64,000 bases of DNA from Marmoricola sp. Leaf446 (lineage in GTDB: Bacteria; Actinomycetota; Actinomycetes; Propionibacteriales; Nocardioidaceae). The stretch lies in assembly GCF_001424755.1 (NCBI RefSeq), contig NZ_LMRF01000005.1, positions 124,001 through 188,000 on the forward strand, given 5' to 3'. Position 1 is the stretch's first letter; every line of letters begins with the position of its first letter. Of the stretch, positions 34,986-42,690 are shown piece by piece. Made by a program: the position numbers and the translations under genes. The notes beneath the pieces are model-generated. The model ran no database searches. It was not told the origin of the DNA and saw only the letters and a list, made by a program, of their open reading frames with translations.

Positions 34986-36235
34986 GCTACGACGCCGCGG
35001 TGCACGCCTGGGTGGAGCACCTCCGCGCCGGCGGCACCACCCCGTGGGACGCCCGCCGCTGGTCCCTCGCCGCCGACCCCGCCGACCCCGCCGACCCCGC
35101 GGCCCCGGCGCCCCCCAGCGCGGTCCACCTCGCGCTGCTGCACCGCCTCAACCTGGCCGGGCACGGTCCCGCACCCGCGGGGCTGGCCGAGGTGCTCCTC
35201 GGCACGCCCCGCCCCGGCCGCGGCCCCGTCGACCCGCCGCTGCCGTGGACCGACCCGCCGCGCTTCGGGTCGCCGCCGCGGTCACCCGCCGACCTCGACC
35301 CCGACCTGTTGCTGGTCCTCGCCTCGGCCGTCCTCGTCCGCCTGCTCGCCGGCACCGGCGGCGGCCGGGCCACCGACGCGCCCGCACCAGGGCCTGCGTC
35401 GCGGGGAACGGCACGACCCGCGCGACGACCGGCCCGGCGACTGGCCCGACGACTGGCCCGACGGCCGCTCGGGCGCCGCGGCTTCCGGCTCCACGGCACC
35501 CACCTCGCCGTGCGCGCGGTGCGGGAGCAGCTGCTCGACGCGGGTGCCGTCGAGGGCGGCCGGCGACCGGTGCACCTGGTGCTGGGGCAGCCCCTCGAGA
35601 CGGCGCTGGCCGAGCACTGGGCGGGCCGCATCGGCCGCGGCGCCACCCTGGGCTGGGGCGCCCTGTGGCGGCGTACGACGACGGCGGACCGGCTGCCGCA
35701 CCCCGTCGACGTCGACCGGCTGGCCGAGCAGGTCGCCGCCGACGAGCGGGGCCGGGTGCTGCTCGTGCTCGGCGCCGACCACGCCGCCCTGGCCGCCGCG
35801 TGCCTGGACGCGCTGGGCCGTGCGGCAGCCCCCGGGGTGGCGGCCACCGCGCCGGTCCTCCTCGCCCGCTGGGACCTGCAGCGACGGGTCAACCGGCTCG
35901 CCCCGCTCGCGCGCGGACCCGTCAGCGGCACCGACCTGGTCGCGCGCCTGCTGCCGGTGCTGCGCCGGCTGGCCCGCGAGCACGACCGGTCGACCGCGCC
36001 GGCGCCCGCGGTGCCCGAGGCCCACGCGGCGGCCGCCGCCCGGGTCGCCGACGACCTCGCCACGCGGGTCCGCGACGGCGGCTACCGTGTCCTGGGCGAT
36101 CCCGGGATCCTCGCGAGGACGACCCCCGGAGGCGCCCCCGGACGCGACGGCCCCGTCGACCCGGACGCGACCCTCGACCTCGCGCTCGCCGCGTGCGTGC
36201 AGCTGTGGAGCACCCAGGAAGGACCCCGCCCGTGA
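34982..36235 (+). CDS. Uncharacterised protein between two sulfotransferases
   Basis: 417 residues, not recognised. No signal peptide; one hydrophobic stretch (DLLLVLASAVLVRLLAG, about 100-116). It is low-complexity in places: Ala-Asp-Pro repeats near residue 35 and an Arg-Ala/Leu-Arg stretch near 150 encoded by 12-bp repeats (about 35425-35465). A central part (RRPVHLVLGQPLETALAEHW, then VLLVLGADHAALAAACLDALGRA) has alternating strands and helices reminiscent of a nucleotide-binding or transferase fold. The ATGA overlap with sulfotransferase A and the 40-bp gap to B imply a joint pathway. Codon use matches its neighbours. Confidence 0.7.
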   Translation: MSYDAAVHAWVEHLRAGGTTPWDARRWSLAADPADPADPAAPAPPSAVHLALLHRLNLAGHGPAPAGLAEVLLGTPRPGRGPVDPPLPWTDPPRFGSPPRSPADLDPDLLLVLASAVLVRLLAGTGGGRATDAPAPGPASRGTARPARRPARRLARRLARRPLGRRGFRLHGTHLAVRAVREQLLDAGAVEGGRRPVHLVLGQPLETALAEHWAGRIGRGATLGWGALWRRTTTADRLPHPVDVDRLAEQVAADERGRVLLVLGADHAALAAACLDALGRAAAPGVAATAPVLLARWDLQRRVNRLAPLARGPVSGTDLVARLLPVLRRLAREHDRSTAPAPAVPEAHAAAAARVADDLATRVRDGGYRVLGDPGILARTTPGGAPGRDGPVDPDATLDLALAACVQLWSTQEGPRP

Positions 36236-36275
36236 CCCCCGCCCCGTGCCGGCCCGACACCGCGGTCGTGCTCCC

Positions 36276-37481
36276 GTGAGCCGGCGGGTGCTGCTCCACG
36301 TCGGCACGCCCAAGACCGGCACGTCCTTCGTCCAGGACATCCTGTTCACCCACCAGGACGTGCTGCGCGAGCGCGGCATCCTCTACGCCGCCGAGCGGCC
36401 CGACGCGCACTTCCTGGCCGCCCTCGACCTGATGCAGCTGCCGTGGGGCGGCCTCGAGCGCGAGGCGGCCGGCACCTGGGACGCCCTGGCCGCCGAGGTG
36501 CGGGCCTACCCCGGCGACGCCGTGGTGAGCCACGAGATCCTCGCCACCGCCTCCCGGGGCCAGGCCGAGCGCGCGGTCACCGACCTCGACGGACCCGGCA
36601 CCGAGGTGCACCTGGTCCTCTCGGCCCGCGACCTGGTGCGCCAGCTCCCCGCCGAGTGGCAGGAGAACGTCAAGCACCGGCGCCGCAAGACCTACGCCGC
36701 CTTCCTCGCCGACCTGCAGGACCCCGCGCGTGCCACCGAGGTGGCGCAGTGGTTCTGGGGCGTGCAGGAGCTGCCTGACATCCTCGACCGGTGGGGCTCG
36801 ACGCTGCCCGCCGACCGGGTCCACGTCGTCACCGTGCCGCGTCCCGGCGCCGCCCCGACCCTGCTCTGGGAGCGGTTCGCGGGCCTGTTCGGCATCGACC
36901 CGGACGAGTTCACGCCCGGCGCTCGCGCCAACGCCTCGCTCGGGGTGCCCGAGTCGGAGATGCTGCGCCGCCTCAACGAGCGGCTGCGCCACGTGCTGCC
37001 CAACCACCACTACCGCTCGCTGGTGCGCGAGATGGTGGTGCACCGCAACCTCGCCGGCCGACCCGGCAGCTCGCGCCTGGGCCTGCCCCCCGACGCGCAC
37101 GCCTGGGCCGCGCAGCTGGCGCTCGACTGGGCCGAGGAGCTCGGCCGCCGGGGCTACGACGTCGTGGGCGACCTCGCCGAGCTGCGGCCCGACGGACCCC
37201 GCCCGTTCGTCGACCCCGACGCTCCCGACGAGCACGCGGTGGCCGCCGCGGCGCTCGACGCGCTCGCGATCATGACCGGCGAGGCGGCCAAGCTGCGCGA
37301 CGTCGAGGTCGAGCTCCACGAGGTGATCCAGGACCTCATGGGCCAGATCGACGCGCTCCACGCCACGCCCGGCTACCAGGCCAAGGAACGGCTGGTCGCG
37401 CTCGCGCGCCGCAACCCCGTGGCCCGGGTGGGGTACGCCGGCTACCGGCGCCTGCGCGGCAGCAGCTCGCGGTCGACGTAG
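36276..37481 (+). CDS. Sulfotransferase-like protein B
   Basis: 401 residues, paralogous to protein A: LLHVGTPKTGTSFVQDILF is the 5'-phosphosulfate loop and LVLSARDLVRQLPAEWQENVKHRRRK the 3'-phosphate region; both also share HEIL and the NASLG segment. Compared with A it has a C-terminal extension (about 330-401) with coiled-coil character (AAKLRDVEVELHEVIQDLM). GTG 36276 is chosen from the alignment with A. Its last 40 bases overlap the end of the convergent EcsC-like gene. Confidence 0.75.
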   Translation: MSRRVLLHVGTPKTGTSFVQDILFTHQDVLRERGILYAAERPDAHFLAALDLMQLPWGGLEREAAGTWDALAAEVRAYPGDAVVSHEILATASRGQAERAVTDLDGPGTEVHLVLSARDLVRQLPAEWQENVKHRRRKTYAAFLADLQDPARATEVAQWFWGVQELPDILDRWGSTLPADRVHVVTVPRPGAAPTLLWERFAGLFGIDPDEFTPGARANASLGVPESEMLRRLNERLRHVLPNHHYRSLVREMVVHRNLAGRPGSSRLGLPPDAHAWAAQLALDWAEELGRRGYDVVGDLAELRPDGPRPFVDPDAPDEHAVAAAALDALAIMTGEAAKLRDVEVELHEVIQDLMGQIDALHATPGYQAKERLVALARRNPVARVGYAGYRRLRGSSSRST

Positions 37482-38134
37482 CGCCCGATCCGCCAGGTGG
37501 CGTAGCCGTCGGTGCCGGCCCCCACGAGACCACCGACGACCGGCACCCGGCGGCCGACGGTGCTGGCCAGCCGCTTGCCGGCGACGCGCGTCATCAGCTC
37601 CGCCGCGACCTCGTTGGCGACCACGACGTCGAGCCGGGGGTCGTGGACGGGTGCCGTGGCCAGCGCCATCGGGGTGCCGGGGAGCTTGTGCTGGGTGACC
37701 AACGAGAGCAGCTTCTCCTCGCCCACGAGGGTGGCGAGCACCGCGTTGCGGGTGCGCGGGTCGGCGAGGTCGTAGCCGCGCAGGTGCGCGACCGCCGCGA
37801 CCAGCCGGCACTGCACCATCGCGAGCCCGGCGATGTTGGCCGGCACCGCGACCGTCATGGTCACCAGCCCGCCGAGGTTGGTCACGAACCCCTGGGCCCC
37901 GGCCAGCCGCACGTGGTCCTCGATCAGCCTCGACACGGCCGCGTCCGGGTCGTCGCGGTGGGCGTCGAGCGCCTTCTCGGCTGCCATCGCGGCCCCGTCG
38001 AGCGGGCCCGCACCACGGATCGCCCGGTCCAGCGCCTGCTGCACGAAGCCCGACGCCAGCTGCGGCGCCCGCTCGGCCAGGCGCGGGCCGAGCTGCTGGT
38101 CGAGCTGGCGACCGAGGCGACTGGCGAGGCTCAT
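37442..38134 (-). CDS. EcsC-family-like protein
   Basis: 230 residues. The central DHVRLAGAQGFVTNLGGLVTMTVAVPANIAGLAMVQ segment, with two hydrophobic helices, and the late GRRVPVVGGLVGAGTDGYATWRIGRYVDREL match the EcsC-like family (named after a Bacillus ABC-operon protein, function unknown). Membrane-associated location is likely. ATG 38134 follows the -10 box TACGCT (38142-38147) by seven bases. The tail overlaps sulfotransferase B by 40 bp on the other strand. Confidence 0.8.
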   Translation of the reverse strand: MSLASRLGRQLDQQLGPRLAERAPQLASGFVQQALDRAIRGAGPLDGAAMAAEKALDAHRDDPDAAVSRLIEDHVRLAGAQGFVTNLGGLVTMTVAVPANIAGLAMVQCRLVAAVAHLRGYDLADPRTRNAVLATLVGEEKLLSLVTQHKLPGTPMALATAPVHDPRLDVVVANEVAAELMTRVAGKRLASTVGRRVPVVGGLVGAGTDGYATWRIGRYVDRELLPRRRR

Positions 38135-38141
38135 GCCCGTC

Positions 38142-38147
38142 AGCGTA
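38142..38147 (-). promoter_or_regulatory. -10 box TACGCT, leaderless promoter of the EcsC-like gene
   Basis: Minus-strand TACGCT, seven bases, then ATG 38134. Confidence 0.5.
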
Positions 38148-38182
38148 CGGCGGCCCGCGCAGCCGTTTGCGACGATGGGGCC

Positions 38183-38854
38183 GTGCCCCTCGAACCCCCC
38201 AGCACCCCGTGGGCGTTCCCCTCGCCGGTCTCGGCGGAGAGCGACCTGGTCGCGGTCGGGGCCGACCTGGAGCCGGGCACGCTGCTCAGCGCCTACCGTC
38301 GCGGGCTGTTCCCCATGGCCGTCGACGAGCTGCCCGACCAGATGGCCTGGTGGTCGCCCGTCGACCGCGGGGTGCTGCCGCTCGACGGGCTGCGCGTCAG
38401 CCGCTCGCTGCGGCAGTCGGCCGCCCACCTGGAGGTGCGGGTCGACACCAGCTTCGCCGAGGTGCTCGCGGGCTGCGCCGACCCGTCACGACCGGGTGGC
38501 TGGATCGACGAGGCCATCGCCTCGGCGTACACCCGGCTGTTCGAGCTGGGCTGGGCCCACTCGGTCGAGACGTGGCGCGACGGCGAGCTGGTGGGCGGGC
38601 TGTACGGCGTCGCCGTCGGCGGCCTGTTCGCCGGGGAGTCGATGTTCTCCCGCGCCCGCGACGCCTCCAAGGTGGCGCTGATGGGCCTCGTCGACCTGCT
38701 CCGCGACGAGTACGCCGACCGCCGGCTGCTCGACACGCAGTGGCAGACCGACCACCTGGCCACGCTCGGCGTGGTCGAGGTCGACCGGCGGGTCTACCTC
38801 AAGCGGCTCGAGCGCGCCCTGGCGCTGCCGCTCCCCGCCGCGTTCGCGGGCTGA
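38183..38854 (+). CDS. aat: Leucyl/phenylalanyl-tRNA-protein transferase
   Basis: 223-residue Aat. Signatures: the N-terminal FPSPVSAESDLVAVGADLEPGTLL, YRRGLFPM, the WWSPVDRGVLPL segment, and GLYGVAVGGLFAGESMFS. It attaches Leu or Phe to N-terminal Lys/Arg of proteins for ClpS-ClpAP degradation (bacterial N-end rule). GTG 38183 gives the normal family length. It is monocistronic and lies back to back with the EcsC-like gene. Confidence 0.93.
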   Translation: MPLEPPSTPWAFPSPVSAESDLVAVGADLEPGTLLSAYRRGLFPMAVDELPDQMAWWSPVDRGVLPLDGLRVSRSLRQSAAHLEVRVDTSFAEVLAGCADPSRPGGWIDEAIASAYTRLFELGWAHSVETWRDGELVGGLYGVAVGGLFAGESMFSRARDASKVALMGLVDLLRDEYADRRLLDTQWQTDHLATLGVVEVDRRVYLKRLERALALPLPAAFAG

Positions 38855-38863
38855 GGCCCGGGG

Positions 38864-39202
38864 TCAGACGACCGCCGGGTCCTGCCCGGTCTCGGCGACC
38901 ATCGGGCGGTCGGCGTCGGCCCAGTCGATCATGCCGCCGGCGAGGTTGACCGCCTCGAAGCCCTTCTCGCGCAGGAACGCCGTGGCCTGCGCCGAGCGGC
39001 CGCCGACCTTGCACACCACGAGCAGCTGCTGGTCCTGGGGCAGCTCCTCGAGCCGGTCCGGCACCTGGGTGAGCGGCACGTGGAGCGCGCCGTCGATGTG
39101 GCCGTGCTGCCACTCGACGGGCTCGCGGACGTCGAGCACGGTGACCCCCGCGGGCAGCGGGTCGGGCACCTGGGCGACCTCGATGGTCGGGACCTCGATC
39201 AT
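38864..39202 (-). CDS. Single-domain rhodanese-like protein
   Basis: 112-residue rhodanese domain. LDVREPVEWQHGHIDGALHVPL leads to the active-site loop VCKVGGRS with the catalytic cysteine, so it should transfer sulfane sulfur. ATG 39202 has GAGAGGG about 7 nt upstream, and a minus-strand TAGGCT near 39252 could be its -10 box. It converges on aat with a 9-bp gap. Confidence 0.9.
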   Translation of the reverse strand: MIEVPTIEVAQVPDPLPAGVTVLDVREPVEWQHGHIDGALHVPLTQVPDRLEELPQDQQLLVVCKVGGRSAQATAFLREKGFEAVNLAGGMIDWADADRPMVAETGQDPAVV

Positions 39203-39280
39203 CAGCTGGCCCTCTCTGGTCGTGGGCGCCGGCTGCGCCGCGGGCCAGCCTAGGGGGTGGGGGTCTGCGGGGCGGTGGGC

Positions 39281-39432
39281 GGTTTCCCAGGTGATGAACC
39301 CAGACCGCCTCTGCGCACAGGTACCTGCCCCGGCGTACGTCGGGCGCGGGGTCTCCTCGCACGGCAACCCGCCTCCTCGCACACGGTGCGACGTGTGTGC
39401 AGAGGCAGGACGGGTTCATCACCTGGGAAACC
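39281..39432. repeat. 152-bp element with 21-bp perfect terminal inverted repeats
   Basis: 39281-39301 (GGTTTCCCAGGTGATGAACC plus C) is the exact inverse of 39412-39432. A second inverted pair lies inside (39308-39319 against 39394-39405, 11 of 12). The centre holds two direct copies of CCTCGCAC. No credible gene is inside. The structure resembles a miniature inverted-repeat element; no obvious target duplication at its edges. Confidence 0.75.
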
Positions 39433-39448
39433 GGCTCCAGCATCACGG

Positions 39449-39469
39449 GATACACCCCCCGGGGGTATC
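39449..39469 (+). promoter_or_regulatory. CsoR-like operator overlapping the DUF4396 gene promoter
   Basis: GATAC, a C-run, a G-run, then GTATC: an imperfect palindrome (two extra bases in the left arm) like the G/C-tract operators of copper-sensing CsoR repressors. The right arm contains the -10 box TATCGT (39466-39471), ten bases before ATG 39482, so binding would block a near-leaderless promoter. Copper control is inference. Confidence 0.5.
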
Positions 39470-39481
39470 GTTGGCGTCCAC

Positions 39482-40069
39482 ATGAGCGCCTCCCGCACCA
39501 CCCACACCCACGGGGGCGGCCGCGCGATGGCCGCCAGCGCGACGCTGCACTGCCTGACCGGCTGCGCGATCGGCGAGGTCACCGGGCTGCTGGTCGGCAC
39601 CGCCCTCGGGCTCGGGACCGGCCCGACGGTGCTGCTCGCGGTGGCGCTCGCCTTCCTGTTCGGCTACACCCTCTCGACGCTGCCGCTGCTGCGCGCCGGG
39701 CTGGGCCTCGGCGCCGCGCTGTCGGTCGTGCTGGCGGCCGACACGCTGTCGATCGCGGTGATGGAGGTCGTGGACAACCTGGTGATGGCGCTCGTCCCGG
39801 GGGCGATGGACGCCGGTCTGGTCAACGTCGTCTTCTGGGTCTCGATGCCGCTCGCCCTGGCCGTCGCGTTCGCCGCGGCGTACCCCGTGAACGCGTGGCT
39901 GCTCGCGCGCGGCCGCGGCCACGCCCTGACCCACCGCTTCCACGACGCCCCGGCCCCGACGGGCTGGCGCCGCCTGGTCCCGGCCCCCGCCACCGGCACC
40001 CTGGTCGCGGTCGTCGTCGCCTTCATGCTCGGCGGCCTGGTCGTCTCCGCGGCCGCGTCGCTGGGCTGA
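39482..40069 (+). CDS. DUF4396 membrane protein
   Basis: 195 residues. After a His-containing N-terminus (TTHTHGGG) comes LHCLTGCAIGEVTGLLVG, the CxxGCxxGE motif of DUF4396, followed by about five hydrophobic segments. The Cys/His motif and the CsoR-like operator point to a role in metal, probably copper, handling. ATG 39482 is set by the promoter position. It is flanked by the inverted-repeat element upstream and a hairpin (40082-40166) downstream. Confidence 0.82.
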   Translation: MSASRTTHTHGGGRAMAASATLHCLTGCAIGEVTGLLVGTALGLGTGPTVLLAVALAFLFGYTLSTLPLLRAGLGLGAALSVVLAADTLSIAVMEVVDNLVMALVPGAMDAGLVNVVFWVSMPLALAVAFAAAYPVNAWLLARGRGHALTHRFHDAPAPTGWRRLVPAPATGTLVAVVVAFMLGGLVVSAAASLG

Positions 40070-40081
40070 GGTCGCGGAGGA

Positions 40082-40166
40082 CCGAACGGACGATCAGTTC
40101 GCGTGGCTCGTGCCCCTCGTCCCGCGTGGACCGCGGGTCCGCCCGACGAGCTGATCGTCGGTTCGG
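40082..40166. terminator. Hairpin between convergent DUF4396 and Fpg/Nei genes
   Basis: CCGAACGGACGATCAG (40082-40097) pairs with CTGATCGTCGGTTCGG (40151-40166) with one internal G/G mismatch; an inner GGACC/GGTCC pair sits in the loop. Its position between gene ends suggests a bidirectional terminator, though there is no T-run and a repeat element is possible. Confidence 0.55.
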
Positions 40167-40192
40167 CGTACGACGCACCAGGCCGGCGGCCC

Positions 40193-41077
40193 CTACTTCA
40201 GCAGCCGCGACATCCGGCGGTCGGCGAGCGGCTTGCCGCCGGTCTGGCAGGTGGCGCAGTACTCCAGGCTGGAGTCGGCGAAGCTGACCGAGCGGACGGT
40301 GTCGCCGCAGACCGGGCACGCCTGACCGGCGCGGCCGTGGACCCGCAGGTTGGTCTTCTTCTCGCCCTTGAGCTTGCTGGCCTCCAGGCCGGTGGACCGC
40401 TCGACCGCCTCGCCCAGCGAGGACCGGATGGCGGCGAAGAGCACCTCGAGCTCCTCGTCGTCGAGGCTGCTGGCGGGCTTGAACGGCGACATCCTGGCGA
40501 CGTGGAGGATCTCGTCGGAGTAGGCGTTGCCGATCCCGGCGATGTTGCTCTGCTGGCGCAGCACGCCCTTGATCTGGGCGCGGCCGGCCCGCTGCAGGAT
40601 CTCGCGCAGGGTGTCGGGGCCGAAGTCGCCGACCAGCGGGTCGGGCCCGAGGCGGGCGATCCCCTCGACCTCGGCGGGGTCGCGGACGACGTAGAGCGCC
40701 AGGCTCTTGCGGGTGCCGGCCTCGGTCAGGTCGAGCGCGGCCTCCTCGCCCCCGTCGGGGCCGGGGCTGAGCACCACGCGCGCGGCGAGGGTGGACTTGC
40801 TGCTGGGGCGCGGCGGGGTGGCCGGCACCTCGTCGCGCCAGCGCACCCAGCCGGCCTTGGCGAGGTGGAGCACCAGGTGGGTGCCGGAGACGTCGAGGTC
40901 GAGGAACTTGCCGTAGCGGCGCACCCCGTCGACCATCCCGCCCGCCAGCGCCGTCACCGGCGGGTCGTAGGTCTTCAGGCAGCTGAAGGCGACGATGTCG
41001 ACCCGGACCACGGCGCGGCCCGCCAGGCGACGCGACAGGTCACCGGCGAGGGCTTCGACCTCGGGCAGCTCGGGCAC
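40193..41077 (-). CDS. Fpg/Nei family DNA glycosylase
   Basis: 294-residue bifunctional glycosylase/AP lyase. It starts (M)PELPEVEAL with the catalytic Pro and Glu, has the QSNIAGIGNAYSDEILH helix-two-turns-helix region, and a C-terminal zinc finger (CPVCG, then YCATCQTGGK). It removes oxidised bases. GTG 41077 follows -10 TAGGGT (41084-41089) by six bases, and the first few residues are fixed by the mechanism, so this start is secure. Substrate preference (8-oxoguanine or oxidised pyrimidines) is not determined here. Confidence 0.92.
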   Translation of the reverse strand: MPELPEVEALAGDLSRRLAGRAVVRVDIVAFSCLKTYDPPVTALAGGMVDGVRRYGKFLDLDVSGTHLVLHLAKAGWVRWRDEVPATPPRPSSKSTLAARVVLSPGPDGGEEAALDLTEAGTRKSLALYVVRDPAEVEGIARLGPDPLVGDFGPDTLREILQRAGRAQIKGVLRQQSNIAGIGNAYSDEILHVARMSPFKPASSLDDEELEVLFAAIRSSLGEAVERSTGLEASKLKGEKKTNLRVHGRAGQACPVCGDTVRSVSFADSSLEYCATCQTGGKPLADRRMSRLLK

Positions 41078-41083
41078 GTGTCA

Positions 41084-41089
41084 ACCCTA
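41084..41089 (-). promoter_or_regulatory. -10 box TAGGGT, leaderless promoter of the Fpg/Nei gene
   Basis: Minus-strand TAGGGT, six bases, then GTG 41077, whose position is fixed by the catalytic N-terminal proline. This makes it a strong example of the leaderless layout. Confidence 0.6.
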
Positions 41090-41169
41090 CTCAGCACCAC
41101 CGACGTGCGTGAGGTCATCGCGCGCACGAAAGGGCTGGTCAACGCCGCTCCCGGGCGCGAGGATGAGCC

Positions 41170-41403
41170 ATGAGCTCCGTCGTCCACCTCCCCTACGGAG
41201 CGGAGACGTACGCCGACACCCGCGGTGACGGCCGCTCGATGCGGGTCCGGTGGCACACCGAGGACGACCTGGTGGTGCTCTCGCTGTGGCGCGGCCGGGA
41301 GTGCACCGCCACCTTCCGGCTCGACGCCCACCAGGTGCCCGCGCTCATCGCCACGCTGCAGGCCGGCCTCGACGCGTCGTACGACGTGCCGCGGCGCGCC
41401 TGA
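41170..41403 (+). CDS. Small conserved-looking hypothetical protein
   Basis: 77 residues, not recognised. It begins SSVVHLPYGAETYADTRGDG and ends in an amphipathic helix (HQVPALIATLQAGLDASYD) after several predicted strands (MRVRWHT, DLVVLSLWRG, ECTATFRL). This strand-rich then helical form suggests a compact folded domain. AGGA lies about 8 nt before ATG 41170. No signal peptide or membrane segment. Confidence 0.65.
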   Translation: MSSVVHLPYGAETYADTRGDGRSMRVRWHTEDDLVVLSLWRGRECTATFRLDAHQVPALIATLQAGLDASYDVPRRA

Positions 41404-41459
41404 GCCCGACACGCCTACCGTCCGCTAGCCACATCTACGGAAATCGCTAGACGCACCGA

Positions 41460-41465
41460 TACCGT
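41460..41465 (+). promoter_or_regulatory. -10 box TACCGT, leaderless promoter of the AAA ATPase gene
   Basis: TACCGT, six bases, then ATG 41472. Upstream, CGCTAG occurs twice (41423-41428 and 41445-41450), 22 bp apart, and could be a regulator's direct repeat. Confidence 0.5.
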
Positions 41466-41471
41466 CGCAGC

Positions 41472-42671
41472 ATGGACCCCGTGCGCAACCCCTACGCCCC
41501 CGGCGCCGGTCAGCGGCCTCCCGAGCTGGCCGGTCGCGACCGCGAGCTGCGGCAGTTCGAGGTGGTGCTCGAGCGGGTGGCCGCCGGCCGTCCCGACCGC
41601 AGCCTGGTGCTCTCGGGCCTGCGCGGCGTCGGCAAGACGGTGCTGCTCAACGCGCTGCGCAGCCTGGCCGTCAAGCGGGCCTGGGGCACCGGCAAGATCG
41701 AGGCCCGGCCCGACCAGTCGCTGCGGCTGCCGCTGGCCCAGGCCGTCCACGCCGCGGTCCGCGAGGTCGCCCACCGCCACCGCGACCCCGAGCGGGTCGA
41801 GGAGATCGCCGGGGTGCTCAAGGCGTTCGCGCTGCGCACCGACCTCAAGGACCGCAAGGCCGCCGGCGCCGGTCGCTGGCAGCCGCCGACCGACGTCGTC
41901 GCCGCCCGCGGCCGCGCCGACTCCGGCGACCTCGAGCTCGACCTGGTCGAGCTGTTCACCGACGTCGCCTCGCTGGCCCGCGACCTCGGCGTCGGCATCG
42001 CGCTGTTCGTCGACGAGATGCAGGACATCGCCGTGCCCGAGCTCGCCGCGCTGTGCGGCGCGTGCCACGAGATCAGCCAGCAGGGCGCCCCGCTCGTCGT
42101 GGTCGGCGCCGGCCTGCCGCACCTGCCGGCCGCGCTGGCCGCGTCCAAGTCGTACGCCGAGCGGCTGTTCCGCTACGTCGCCGTCGACCGGCTCCCGCGC
42201 GACATGGCCGAGCGGGCCTGGACGCTGCCCGCGGCGACCGAGGACGCGACGTACGAGCCGCAGGCCCTGGCCGAGCTCTACCGCCTCACCGACGGCTACC
42301 CCTACTTCGTGCAGGCCTACGGCAAGGTCACCTGGGACGTCGCGGTGGACACCCCGATCACCTGGAGCGACGTGATGCAGGCCGCCCCGGAGGCCGAGGC
42401 CGAGCTGGCCGTGGGGTTCTTCGGGGCCCGCTACGACCGCGCCACCCCCGCCGAGCGCGACTACATGGTGGCCATGGCCGACCTCGGGGAGGGCACCGGC
42501 GACGCGGCCGTGACCACCGCCGACGTGGCCCGGCTGCTCGAGCGCAAGCCGCAGTCGCTCTCCCCCGCCCGCGACGGCCTGATCAAGAAGGGCTTGGTGT
42601 TCAGCGCCGAACGGGGCACCGTGGCCTTCACCGTGCCGCACTTCGGCAAGTTCCTGCGCGCCCAGCGCTGA
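41472..42671 (+). CDS. AAA-type ATP-binding protein with C-terminal winged-helix-like region
   Basis: 399 residues. P-loop GLRGVGKT (about 50-57), Walker B IALFVDEMQD (about 176-185), and the FRYVAVDRLPRDMAERAW sensor region place it with the AAA_16/Orc1-like STAND-type ATPases. The C-terminus (AAVTTADVARLLERKPQSLSPARDGLIKKGLV) looks like a winged helix, so DNA or partner binding is likely. It may be a regulator or a stress ATPase. It stands alone; the next gene follows by 19 bp with GGAGGG before it. Confidence 0.8.
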   Translation: MDPVRNPYAPGAGQRPPELAGRDRELRQFEVVLERVAAGRPDRSLVLSGLRGVGKTVLLNALRSLAVKRAWGTGKIEARPDQSLRLPLAQAVHAAVREVAHRHRDPERVEEIAGVLKAFALRTDLKDRKAAGAGRWQPPTDVVAARGRADSGDLELDLVELFTDVASLARDLGVGIALFVDEMQDIAVPELAALCGACHEISQQGAPLVVVGAGLPHLPAALAASKSYAERLFRYVAVDRLPRDMAERAWTLPAATEDATYEPQALAELYRLTDGYPYFVQAYGKVTWDVAVDTPITWSDVMQAAPEAEAELAVGFFGARYDRATPAERDYMVAMADLGEGTGDAAVTTADVARLLERKPQSLSPARDGLIKKGLVFSAERGTVAFTVPHFGKFLRAQR

Positions 42672-42690
42672 GTCGTCCCGGAGGGCCCCG

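Noticed and set aside
39257-39600. Small proteins within the inverted-repeat element
   Set aside because: Open frames on both strands mirror each other because of the inverted repeat (FPGDEP-like and SSPGKP-like ends) and lack ribosome binding sites.
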